From the NCBI RefSeq assembly GCF_047663525.1, contig NC_092600.1:3096001-3160000 (forward strand): a DNA stretch of 64,000 bases, written 5' to 3'. The translations under genes were made by a program, and so were the position numbers. The notes below the pieces were generated by a model. It did no database searches, was not told the origin of the DNA, and saw only the letters and a list, made by a program, of their open reading frames with translations. This DNA is from Anas platyrhynchos (Eukaryota; Chordata; Aves; Anseriformes; Anatidae). Shown here in pieces: positions 37,701 through 48,800 of this stretch. The first letter of the stretch is position 1. Every line of letters begins with the position of its first letter.

Positions 37701-38001
37701 GTGCACATGCCTTAATTTGAGAACGAGAACAAAGCTCCAAATACATAAAGCTTCTCTATATTTAACGATCATTACGGGGGTTGATCAAATGCTTTCTTTT
37801 TCAGGTATAGAAGCTAAAAATGATGTGACTGTGACGGAGGAAGACTGGGCTGGGCCCCTGCCAAGTGTCCTGACCAAAGGAATAGACTGGCTGCTCCTGT
37901 TTTCCTTGCTCTTTCTGGCTAGCTTTATCATGTATGCTACCATTCGAACTGAGAGCATTCGGTGGCTGATCCCAGGGCAAGAGCATGAACATCAAGAATA
38001 A
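34628..38001 (+). CDS. TXNDC15: TXNDC15, thioredoxin-domain-containing type I membrane protein, 5 exons
   Basis: Exons 34628-34679, 35232-35698, 36191-36354, 36884-37014 and 37805-38001 join to 1011 nt, 336 residues (human about 360). It has a signal peptide [18 protein letters not shown] (1-18), a variable Ala/Gly/Glu-rich luminal segment (19-150) and a thioredoxin-like domain (about 174-272) with FYTPWCRFS at the active-site position. One transmembrane helix (300-318) and a short basic cytosolic tail ending [12 protein letters not shown] follow. Seven N-glycosylation sequons (NST, NVT, NFT, NVS, NSS, NHT, NQT) fit a luminal location. The active site has one cysteine (WCRF-S), so it is not a normal CxxC oxidoreductase. 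In humans, loss causes a Meckel-Gruber-type ciliopathy (family knowledge). The ATG was chosen because it opens the signal peptide in the promoter-proximal exon. Confidence 0.96.
34768..35223 (+). mobile_element. CR1 LINE 3' end, sense orientation, in TXNDC15 intron 1
   Basis: The sequence follows the avian CR1 3' consensus: TTTGGGGCCTCAGTACGAGA, GGCTGAGGGAGCTG, GAAGAGGAGGCTCAGGG, GGTACCTGAAAGGA, GGCCTCAAGTTGTGCCAGG, CATCACCATCCCTGGGGGTG, then the diagnostic ATTCTGTGATTC terminal repeat. It has small internal deletions and is 5'-truncated as usual. It fills about four fifths of the 552-bp intron. Confidence 0.95.
35232..35698 (+). CDS. TXNDC15: TXNDC15 exon 2 (luminal stalk)
   Basis: Encodes [13 protein letters not shown] through [20 protein letters not shown] to LNVSQ. 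The start is low-complexity Ala/Gly and poorly conserved; the end matches mammals well. The acceptor GGTGCAG lies 8 bp past the CR1 element and has a poor polypyrimidine tract. The donor is GTAAAC. Confidence 0.88.
36191..36354 (+). CDS. TXNDC15: TXNDC15 exon 3 (thioredoxin active-site exon)
   Basis: Encodes [33 protein letters not shown] and LALDASQHS, ending in phase 2. The acceptor is TTCTTTAAG and the donor is GTAATT. Confidence 0.95.
36884..37014 (+). CDS. TXNDC15: TXNDC15 exon 4 (thioredoxin fold, cis-Pro region)
   Basis: Encodes [20 protein letters not shown] through [15 protein letters not shown]. The VAVPN element is the thioredoxin cis-proline loop. The donor is GTTTGT. Confidence 0.95.
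37805..38001 (+). CDS. TXNDC15: TXNDC15 exon 5 (transmembrane helix and tail)
   Basis: Encodes [17 protein letters not shown], then [20 protein letters not shown] (membrane helix) and [20 protein letters not shown], with stop TAA. Confidence 0.96.
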
Positions 38002-38540
38002 TCTGAGATGCTGAAACATGGACAAAATTTCCTGGGTGTTGGTTAAGTGGGAAGTTGTGCGGACTGGAACTACATAAGAATGAACTATTGAATTTGTTGG
38101 TTGTAATTCATAATGTTGACTCAAAATTGGCTTTATTTATCAACTACTGAATCTGTAAAATGCCAGCTGAGGCAATTAAAGCAGTAAGTAAACAAATACG
38201 AAGAAACACAAACTAAGAAAGTATTTATTGAAGTTCTCTGACCTGCTTATTTTTCATGAACTTTAATGTAAATACGTGATACAGTTCTACTTGGCTCTTC
38301 TGAAGAGGTCCCCAGACTTTGTAGACAGGATAAGATTTCTACAGGACATCGGCCTGTGTTCGTGGTACTGCTCGGCTCAGGAGTCGAGTTGCTTTGATGA
38401 AATGATGGAATCTTCTTGTACAGAACCTATGGATGTATGAATTTATGCTTCCACATGGACGATGTGGTAAGCTTGGTGGAATTAGGATGTATTGGCCCAC
38501 ACGGATCGTACTCAACTTTTTGCTTATGTATTCCTGAAAC

Positions 38541-38546
38541 AATAAA
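38541..38546 (+). terminator. Polyadenylation signal AATAAA (TXNDC15, proximal)
   Basis: Canonical hexamer 540 nt after the stop. Confidence 0.4.
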
Positions 38547-38735
38547 ACCTTACAGGGATATGCTGGTGAATGGTGATGTTACTAAATTATTTTGTCAGTA
38601 AAATGAACTACGAAGAGGCAGAATAAGTTTTAAAACACAGTGTACTTCAAATGAGTTATTCCACCGTCTCAAAAAGATTTTAATATTAACTGTATGTATT
38701 TGCTTTGTACTGTGGGGTACAGTAATACCAGCAAT

Positions 38736-38741
38736 AATAAA
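38736..38741 (+). terminator. Polyadenylation signal AATAAA (TXNDC15, distal)
   Basis: Canonical hexamer 735 nt after the stop with a T-rich downstream element. It is about 0.9 kb before the PCBD2 start codon. Confidence 0.55.
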
Positions 38742-38760
38742 AATTCTGAAATTTGTTTTA

Positions 38761-39539
38761 CAGCTCTTGCCAGGTGACTGTTTTCCGCCTATGATACACG
38801 GGGGTTAGGTGCTCGCTGTATTCCATGACTTTTGACTTGGTGGCAGTTCTTTGTAAGGTGTAGAACCATTTGAAGGCCTACCTCATTGTGTGTGTGCATT
38901 TATTTACCACTTCCCTCTAGAATGAAGTTGCATTCATTGTCCTTACTTTTCAAAAAAAAAAAAAAAAATCAAATTTTTAGTGTAATCTTTCAAGGCACTT
39001 AAAGCATTGAAAAGATGACTGGAAATGAAGATCACCTATCTAAATTAGCAAACAAGTCTTGAGATTTATTTAAACTCTACTAATGTGTTTGCAGGTTGCA
39101 AAGCCTGGAGGTGAAGCATGTAGATTTTTTTTTTTTGAGTTTTGATTAGCATGGATCAGTTTATATAAGAAATATACTTTTTTTTTTTTTTTTTTCTTTA
39201 TCACTCAGGGTGTTAGAGCAAACGTCTGCCACATATAAACACTGCCATGAAGTTTTAGGGTGTGAATTAAAGTAAGAAGCAACAAAGCTATTCACAAGAT
39301 TTGTTGACAAAGAGCTCCTCTCCCCATGTCGGAATGCTTTGGGAACTTTTCTGCTGCCTGAACCTTTCCGCTTGGGAAAGGCCAGGTCCTGTATTTCTGC
39401 ATGTAAAAGCACCGATACAACTTAGGTAGTACTGTGCAGATAAAGATGGGAAGTATTTCATTAATAACCCAAATCCTGACGCTTTTGAGCGATGAGGGAG
39501 CTGCAGACCTCCTGCCTCGAGCAATCCTCTCCCTCCCCA
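38761..39539. other. Short intergenic spacer between TXNDC15 and PCBD2
   Basis: AT-rich, with poly-A (38951-38966) and two poly-T tracts (39127-39137, 39179-39194). No gene recognised. Confidence 0.6.
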
Positions 39540-39860
39540 TAAACCCAAACCCCCCTGAGGCCTTCGGGGCGACAAATTTCGGCCAAAACTCCCCCAAAAC
39601 GCCTCGGTGCCCGCTGCCGTCCCGCCCCCACCACCGGGCTCCTCCCGCTGCCCGCAGGCGGCGGGGCCGGGGGCGATGCGGGGCGGCGGGGCCGGGCTGC
39701 GGCTGCTGCTGGGAGCCGGGAGGGCGGCGGGGAGCCGGGGAGCCGCGGCCGGCAGCGGGGCCGCCATGGTGAGGCCGGGCCGGGGCCGGGCGCTGTGGGG
39801 CCGCGCCGCCATCTCGGGGCCTTTCCTCCCTGTGTGGGTGTGGGTGTGGGGCAGCCCCAG
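39540..39860 (+). promoter_or_regulatory. CpG island promoter of PCBD2
   Basis: GC/CpG-rich, TATA-less, with GCCCGCAGGCGGCGGGGCC-type strings, and a YY1-type GCCGCCATCT on the minus-strand orientation at 39805-39814 inside intron 1. It covers coding exon 1. Confidence 0.75.
39676..39768 (+). CDS. PCBD2: PCBD2 exon 1 (presequence-like N-terminus)
   Basis: Encodes [16 protein letters not shown] and [15 protein letters not shown]. The last codon is ATG (39766-39768), followed directly by the donor GTGAGG. The -3 base of the first ATG is G. The exact start is less certain than the exon end. Confidence 0.8.
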
Positions 39861-42800
39861 CTGGGGCTGTTCTTTTAGTAGAATGACTGCGTGGCTAATT
39901 GGGCGTGCTAATTAACCCCCCTGTGCCCATCCTGCTGTGTCGCTCTGCTGCTTGTGTGTTCCCTAAATCCTTAATTCTTGCTGCACCCTCGCATGTTGCA
40001 GGCCCCTGGGCTTCACGCTGCGCCCCCAGCTCCTGCTGTGTGTCCGTGCCCTGCTGAAGCAGGGGGCTGTGGGCACAGCTGGCTTGGACGTGGTGGGAGC
40101 TGCCACGATCAGCGTGCACCCAAGGCTCCATCACGCTCCGTATTTATATCACGGGGGACATGAGCAGGTTTAGGACATCCACGCGCCCCAGCGAGGCCGT
40201 GGGCAGGTGGCTGTGGTGTCCCCGAGGCCAAGCCGGTGACATCTCCCCTCCAGCCAGGGCATGGACTTTGTGCTGCCTCCTCCACGCAAGCCCTGGACTT
40301 TGCAACCTCCAAAAATCTCCCCCCATGAGTTCTCTGTGACAAGCTGCGGGTTTCACCTTTTGCCAGAGAACAGCTCTGGGCAAATTTAGGATGAGCTTCG
40401 GCAATACTTAAATGTGCTTGAGGAATTCCTGCCTGCGCCTGCTGCTGCAGCAGTGCCGCGTTCAGCGCTTGTGCTGCTGCAAGCCCAAAGTTAAAATCTG
40501 AAGCAAAAAGTGGGGTGCATAAAGCCCACCTCTTGTAAATGAGGCGTCCCACTGAGCACAGATGATTGCAGTGATGCTGCCACGTATCTCTGTCCCAAAT
40601 TATTGGTGAAAATGTTGCTCTTTGGCCATTGCAGAAGTTTCAATTATTTTCTCCATGCATCTGCTGTTAGCTCCCGCGAGGCTCCACTTGCTAATGGAGA
40701 AAGAGCTTCAAATCTTGCTGGGGCGGCATTAATTGCGCTAATTTCTGCGCTGCCCAGGCTGACAGCACCACCTGGTGGCCCGGGGGCTGCCGCTGGGACC
40801 CGCAGCAGCTCCGAGCTGCAGAGCCCCGGCGGTGGCCTTGGGGTGCTGGGCGTGTTTTGGGGGTGCTGGTGCTGAGCCCTGACACCCAGCGCATCGCACC
40901 TACCTGCAAGCCCTCTGAAGGCTGCTCCAGCACCGAGCATCCTCCCCTTCCAGCCTTGCTTCGTAGCGTGAACTTGGGACCAGTCTGATCCCAAATCTAA
41001 CTCTCCACTCACATGCTTGGCCTTGTCTGTGTCCCAGTGGCTTCAGGAGGGCTCCTTTTGTTTAAAATAAGGCGTACCAGAACAAACGTGCTCTGCAGAA
41101 TCGTGTGCTAATACCATTAGATTGTAACTTGTAATTGTATTATCATTTGTATTTCTTTCCACCCTTAGTTAAGAAGCTCTCTGTTGCTTTTAGTATTACA
41201 CTGTGCTTGCTATTTTTAAATCTATTCCTGCTTTTCTAGGAATAACAAAGTACAAGTTGTGTATAATACTATCTATTATTGTTGTTTCTGCCTTTTAAAT
41301 TTCAGATATCCCCCTGATACAACTTTTAGCCTTGTAATTGCACATTTAGCGTATCATGTAAATAATCTCTAATCTATAAAGCAAAGTGGAATAGCTGAAA
41401 ATCAATTAAAGTGCTACAGCATCTGGACAATTCAGATGAATGAGGTACTGGGCACAGGTATGCTGCTATCCGTGTTCATTGCCGTGAAACAGCCTGATGC
41501 TCTTGTCTAGTTTGTACAAAAACATTTATCCAAATTTAGCTGACCAAACAGAAGCCGTGCTTCTTGGTGTTATAAGTTCCGTGAGTTAAGCAGCTCTCTG
41601 AAATTATAAAAAATAAAACACACTACAGTGAATTTTCCACCTCTTGCGTCTTAAATATTTACTTCTCTACAATACATCACTGTCATTTCATCGTGCGGTT
41701 TTCTTATTGTTGTACAAAGGAACCTCAGTCTCACTACTGTAATGGGTTTTATTTGTTTTTCTTTAATAGTCTTCCCAGTCTCATTGGCTAACAACAGAGG
41801 AGAGGAACCAAGTTTTACTGGATCTCAAAGCTTCAGGCTGGTCTGAGCTAGGTGAAAGAGATGCCATCTACAAAGAATTCAACTTCAAAAATTTTAATCA
41901 GGTAATTATTGTTATATACCACTTTTAATATAAAGGAAATATAATTGCTTTAATTTCCATATGGTCCTGATGGGAAAGTATTTGTATTCTGAAAGCTGGG
42001 AGTATCCTGTTAGGGCCAGCCCTGTTGGGTTTGTCTCAGTGAATTGGTCTCTGATTCCAATCTCATTAGGTGGAGTAAATTAAATCCATTTTGTAGTTGT
42101 TAACTAGATTTATTATTCTAACATGGTAATTTCTTGATTATAATATTAGGGTCAAGGTCAGGGTTGGTATTATGGGATTAGACAAATAATATTTAATCCT
42201 GATTTTTTTTTCATTACTAGCACTCTCGAATTATTACTAGAAATACATAAACGTTGGATAGTGGAGTTCATTCTTTATTTTTTTGTGCAGAAAAAATGAG
42301 AAAAATGGGTAAATACAAGAACACAAACTTTTGGGAAACAAGGTGGGAAAAACAGCACACATTTCACCTTCTAAGCAGAAAGCCAGAAGTCTGATACGTA
42401 TTCTTGAATGAATTGTTGTAGCTGATCTCGTGATGTCTTCGGTACAGCAGATTCCTGGTCAGACCCTGCCAGGTTTGTATTTGAAGTCCAAGTCCTGGCC
42501 ACGTTTCAAATTGTAAGAACGTGTCTGTGACAATGGTTACAAACTTTCTTTGGAAATACTGAATTTTGCTTGAGATTGCATAAATTCAGTCTTTTTCTTC
42601 TGAGCAAAGTTGCAGAGAGTTATAATATGTTAACAATTTATTAGTAGGACAGGAGGGGAATGACAAAAATAACAGAAAACAGTAAGAGTGTGAAATGGAT
42701 GGAGGACAATTCCCATTCTGCTTTATTTCTGAGAGCGCAGTGAGCACTTCCTTGGGTGGCAGAGGACACGCAGGGTTTTCTTAAGGTGATTGCTCTCCAA

Positions 42801-45800
42801 GGTGGCCCTTTTCTCCCCGCGGGAAGGATGTTGCCAGCTCTAGGCTTCAGGCCGTGCCTTTTTCTGTGTGTAGTGACTGAGTGAGGTCCATTAATTTATG
42901 TGGCACTGCCTAAACCCAGACCAAGGTTTTTGGGAAATCCCAATGAGCTAGATAAACCATGATTCGTAACGCTGGCTGTGTTTGTGCTGTTCCAGGTTTG
43001 GGAAGCCTGGGCAGAAGAGAGCAGGTGGGAGCAGAGCTCCTGGGCTGCTCTGAGCAGGGCGAAGGAAAACGAGAGAATAACGTCAGGGAAACACAGCCCA
43101 GGAGCTGGTCAGTGAGCACAGACAGAGCCCTGGGCACATGTGTCCTGGATCGCACTTCAGTCCTGAGGGTTAATATAGAACAAATAAAACCCTATCAACT
43201 AATTCTTAAGGCAACGCAGATGGGGAAGTCCATGAGAGGGAGCTCACATGAAACCTTGGGGAGGTGCAAAGGCAGCTCAAGGAGCTGGAACCACCAGGAG
43301 GAGGACAGCATGCTTGACATGATGAGATAGACTTGGCAATGCAGGGTGGGGGGTTGGCCTTTGTGCTTAAGATATTCATGAAACGCTGTCCCTGCCAGCA
43401 CAAGGTCAAAATCTGTTGGTTCAGCACAACCATAGTTTTATTCGAAACTTAATGAAAAGTGTTTTTGCACGCTGTAAGTGAAGAAGTTGATTTGACAGGA
43501 TGGACTTGGGCAGTGTGCCAATGGACAGGTCAAGAGACAAGGCAGGGGGGCCCACCAGCAGATACCCAGAAAACCCACTGCTTCAGTAAAAACCTAGAAA
43601 GTTGTTGTTTGTTTTTTTTGACTGTATAGATTGATCTTATGAAATAGGTGGATATTCTTGGTCTTCCTAACTTGAAGATTGATGAAGCGTTTGCCAGTAT
43701 ACAGAACTGAGTATACTCGGTAAATTAAGAAGTATACATGAATACCTCTAACGTGTCATCTTAGAAATGGTACTCAAAAAAAAGAAAATGCCACTTGAAC
43801 TGCTTGGAAGGTGTTGGTGTAGTCTGTGCCGTTCCTTGGTGCCCTTCACAGGCATCATGCTGGGGCCATCAGAGCCCACCTGGGCTTTCTGCTGGGGGGG
43901 CAAACCGGAGACAGGTCCTCTGTGTGCCTCCAGTTAGGATCGAGGCTTTTAGGTGCAACTCCTTTTATTTCCTGTAGTAGGTTCTCTGTTTACAATATTT
44001 AAAGTGTGAGTATTCAGGAGACGTCAGAGCACTGAGAAATGTTATTTCCTCAGTGGTCTTCCTTCTGCTCGTTGCAGATGGCATAAAATCAGGTGTGTAA
44101 AAATCCGAGTAGTGGAGCTGACATGAAAGGTCTTTCAGATTTATGCTTTGCAGATGATATTGGTATGATTAATGTATTCATTGCTTTTTTTATTGCTTCT
44201 CACAGATAATGTTCATGATGCATGGAAAATTCTGTGGCTTTAAAATCTATGCCAGGTTTACAAAGTCTGTGTATGTCAACAGATGTTAAGAATATAAACA
44301 CAACTTTTATTATAAAGTCCTGCAAATGTGTAGACATGAACTTGGTTTATGTATATTATTTTCAGCATGAGAATGAAATGAAACTTCTGTGAAACAAGAG
44401 TTATTTAGATTCCTGAAGCTTTCAGGCTGAGATTAGCTCGGTTAAAAGCGATCAGAAATGGGCTGCCTTTTTAACAACTGACAAGCTAATGACACTTCTG
44501 GCTTATGGAATTATTTTGTAACACAGAGCTTGAAACTGCTGATGCTGTTTGTTAGTCTGAAGATACATTTTCATGAAAATGGGCTTTGGAGGCACAATTC
44601 CCTAAAACAAGCTGGAAAGCGGCCTGAAGCCCCCGTTGGAAGCTGTTTGTGAGCTGTGGGCACCCACTGTGCACCGATCCTGGGTCCTGCTCCTTCCTGG
44701 GCATGGCTGGTTCCTCTCCCACCATGGTGTTACTGCTGGTGATGTCCCTTCCCCGTCCCCTGCAGCTTGTCCCTGAAGCATGGTCATGTCGCCAGACAAG
44801 GATTTTCTGCGTCCTCCCCAAAGATCCATGTTCTGTCTTCCTTTAGGGTGAGGTAGGCTTGTGGTGGGTATGTTCTTGGAGAAAATACAGAATGTGCTCA
44901 GTAGAGGGAAGAAATACAAACACAGCTCAGCTGTAGAGGAGAACACGTTGCCTGGCTGTGCTGGCCCTATTGATGTGCCAATTCCACCTTTCCCATGCAT
45001 CACTTCTTGGTTTTCCTCTGCTCTTCCTATTCTCTCTTGTAGGAGGGAGAATCTGGCCCCTGAAATGTGTTGCAGAGAGCCGCTGTGGGGAGAAAGGAAG
45101 AGCAGAAGAAGTTGCCAAGGCTTTGGGGCCTCTTTGTGCCATCAGGAGGGCGTGCTGCAGAGCCTGCACGTCCCTGGGTGATGGACACAAAACGTTCACC
45201 TCCTGTCTGTAGGGTGAGACCTCTGCAGCATTCAGAATAGGGACAGAAATGCAAGCAACCCCTGGTGGTGCTGCTGGGATCCCAGACAAGAAACTGCAGA
45301 AACTTTAGGGCTAAATGTTAAGAGTTGATCATCGAGGGAGGGTGGCGTGCTGCAGACCTCAGAGTCCTGGTCTGGATCTCAGGAGTTTCCATGAGTTTCC
45401 CCAGTATGTCAGTTCAGCACGCTTTGGGAGGAGTGAGCAGTCAAAGGGGACAGACCTTAAAAAAGCAGAATTTCTGCTGAAAATGCCATGCCTTCCTGTT
45501 TGCACAAAGCGCATTTAGAAGTAATGCAAAAGTTCTGTTGAAAGTCTCCTGAAAAGTTTCTTACACGGTCTCTGCGGGCAGCGGTGATGCCTGCGGAGCA
45601 AGGAAACTGCTCTGGGAGCAGTGAAACAGCTGAGACCTGGGTTTCGAGGGATTTGTCCTCCCGGCCCCTCTCCTCCGTGGCTTTTGCCCCAGCTCTGCGA
45701 TACCTCCAGCTCCTCTCATGCGTTCCCAGCTCCGTCTCTGCGGCAGGTTGGGGTCCCTTGTCCCTCTGCTCATTTTTGCCAGACCTGCAGGAACATCACA

Positions 45801-48800
45801 ACGCCAAGACTTCCATGGTTCTTGTCAAATTTGGCTGGATTTGGCTGGAGGGCTTAAGGGGCAACTGCCTGTGTGATTGCATTTCCTTAGGTAATCACGC
45901 CAAAGCAGAAAATGCAGTTAGGAAATTACGAAGGTGGGCATGTTTGCTGATGGCCAGGTTCAGTATTTACAGCTGCTTTCTTTTACTGGGTAAGTTTTTA
46001 ATTAAGATTTTTTTTTTTCTCCTAAATTTCACATAGGAAGTCTCTGTAAGACCTCTAATGTCATTTTGTGAAATGACAGGAAATCAAACGTTCTAAGACT
46101 TTTTTAGGGTTATTTTAAACGTGTTTTGTGTTTTGGGGATGCAGGACACAGGTGAAGGATGAGCCTGAGTGGAGATGACAGTGAGGAAACGCTTTGGAGG
46201 ATGGCTCGGGGAGGGCGGAAGCACGTGTTTCATTGCAGTTGGGCAGCCTTGTGTTTTAAGAGCTTACTTAAAGATGTGCAAAAAATTTGGAGCTGTTAAA
46301 TAAATTATTATTCTCCCTTTGCATGTCCCTTCCAGCTTTGCCAGCTCTCTAGCAGGAATCGGTGCTGTGCCCGTGCTCCAGCTGGAGCTGTGCTGATACT
46401 TCCCTTTTCTCCTCCGGCACGTTGCTTTGTCCTCTGTGTTGATCAAAGGTATTGGAAAATTTGTTTTTATATGTGTAGGCAGTGGATTTCATTGCTGCTT
46501 TATGGACATAATCTTTTGGCTGCTTGGCTGAAATATGTCCACGCCTTTTACGTATTGAAAACATAATAGCCTTTAACCTACAGTCTGCAGAGTTAAAATG
46601 AATTTCATGTAAAATATTCGGTTGTGGGCCACATCTCCAGCTTTTTATATGCCACAGTGGTCTTGTTTTTTTTTTTTTCTTCTCCATTGTCTGATAGTGA
46701 GGTCATTTTCAGTCCTCTGAGAAATTTTATTCCCAGCCAGATGCGGGCCATATATTAAAAGTAGCACCTGTGGCTAATATCACAGCAGCTTACCATAAAT
46801 TTACATGGTAACTAGGATTATATCTGTCAAGACTGTTAAAAAATGTCTAGATTTAATTTGATTTCCAGTATTGAAGGAGCTCTCCAACATTTTGCTTCAT
46901 AACTGTATTTTAAAAGTTAAAATCACTCCATTGTTAAGTTTTATAGCACTCCCAGTGCCCATTAAGTTGATTTGTTAAATGGAGGTCAGAATAAAGCAAG
47001 TTGGCTACATTAGGATCGGAAACCAACCCATTTGCGACAAATTTAGTCCTCGCGTGTGAATCTTCTCAAAGCCTGGGCACTGATTGGTTTCAGGTGTGGC
47101 TCATGTCGGTTGTGGTTAGCCTCAAGGAGCGAGCAGCCTGCAGAGCTGCCCCTTCTCATCAGCTTTGGTAATCAAAGGACGAGCCCCTTTTCATTTGGTC
47201 GGGGGGGAATTTGCTGTTTTTCACGTAGTGTTTGTCTCCTTGCTCCCTCTGCTAGAGTTCTGCCTTAGGTTGCCTGTTGAATGAAAAGAATCGATTTTAT
47301 TTTTATCCGCCTAGGTAGGTGCTGGTTTTCATATACTCCTTCCTAAACCGCTTCGTTTTCCATTATCCTTTGAGTCCTCTCCCATATGCCGTGATTTGTG
47401 CACCTGCAAAGTTATGAAAGTATTTCTTTTGGTAGTTACGTTGGTCGCTGACTTCCCTGCCTTTATGAATACAATAACTGATTTGCAATAAATCAGAATT
47501 ATTTACGAGCGGCTTTACAGAGTGGAGAAAATCTTGGTATCTGAAAATAATGAATTTCTGGCGTATCTGCCCGCTGACATTTCCCTTTATTGGAAACCGA
47601 TAGCGAAATTCTTGGGCCTGGCAAAGGTTAACCTGTGGGCTAAACCAGCGAGAGCGAGCTGGTGCCTGTGGGCTTGAGGGGATAGCGCCAGGGTCGGGCT
47701 GGGGGGTCAGCTGTGGGCCTGGGACCCCATCCATCCATCCATCCATCCATCCATCCATCCATCCATCCATCCATCCCCTGCACCAGGCTGGGTGCTGGTG
47801 CCTGGAGGTGCCGTGCAGGTGGATCATTTGCAAGCCGAACAATCTCCATCCTCAGCTTTAAAGGAGGAGGAGGTGCCTGTCAGCGTGTCCTGTTTCCAGT
47901 AACACTTCCAGTTAGCCAGCAGCGAGTGTTTTTTTCTCCTGATGAGCAATACCGCAAAGCCGCAGCGGTGGAAACGTGCTGTTGGGTTGCATCTAGGCAG
48001 AAAGTAAATCCTTGGTGCTGGGAGTTGGGAAACACCGGATTTATTTTCATCTCAGGGCACAAAAACATGTGTAAAGTCAGCCTGTGCTCCAGGATATTTT
48101 CAGACGAATGTTTTGCACTTGGCAATGTTTTTTTCTGTTTTAAATGAAGTTGCTGCAGTGCATCAGCTGCCTCGTGTGCCTTTTAAAGTCCTTGTCAGTC
48201 CAGCCTCCCCTTCCACGCCTGGGTATTGCTGTAAGACCCGCTTCGTTTTAGCCCTGGTGTGTGCATCAGTTGGGTGTCACTGTGCCCGGTGCCCTGGCTC
48301 TCCTCTGAGCAAGGTGGGCTTCTCGGGAGCCATCCCCTCCTTTCAGCCCCTTTGTAACGTGCTGGGGAGCTGCTGCCTGGCTGGGGATGTCCCCTCCTCG
48401 GCCATGGTCCCATCACGGTGCTGCAAGAACTTGAAGGCTGGGAGCGGGCTCGTGGCCGGGTGCCACCTCCCAGGGTCGCACGAGTGGCATCCGCTGATCC
48501 TTCCCTTGGACCTAGCCACAATTAGGGATGCTCGTGTCCTTGATGAGCTAAATCACGGCTCTCTGGAGACAAAACCCGTGTTTTATGGATTATAATCATC
48601 GGGGGTGATGGGGTTTCTAATTGCCGAGCCTGCTGTGCCTGGCAGACCTGTTGGGTCTTGACTTAAGCAGGCCCTGCCGATGTCTGTCCGGCTGACCGCC
48701 GGGCTGCTCTCCAGTTGGCTTCCCTTAAAAGATGGATTTATTATCACTTTAGTAGAAATTATGACGGCGTTTGCTTGCTGCTTGTTCCAGGCATTACGCT

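Larger units (their letters stand above)
38002..38760 (+). other. TXNDC15: TXNDC15 3' UTR
   Basis: Noncoding AT-rich sequence with three successive poly(A) signals: ATTAAA at 38175, AATAAA at 38541 and AATAAA at 38736. The last is followed by T-rich sequence (TTTGTTTTAC). Confidence 0.65.

Noticed and set aside
43000-43440. Possible old transposon or retroelement fragment in PCBD2 intron 2
   Set aside because: No terminal repeat, target-site duplication or recognisable family consensus could be seen.
47640-47849. Frames with repeated WMDG or HPSI units
   Set aside because: Translation of the (CCAT)12 microsatellite.
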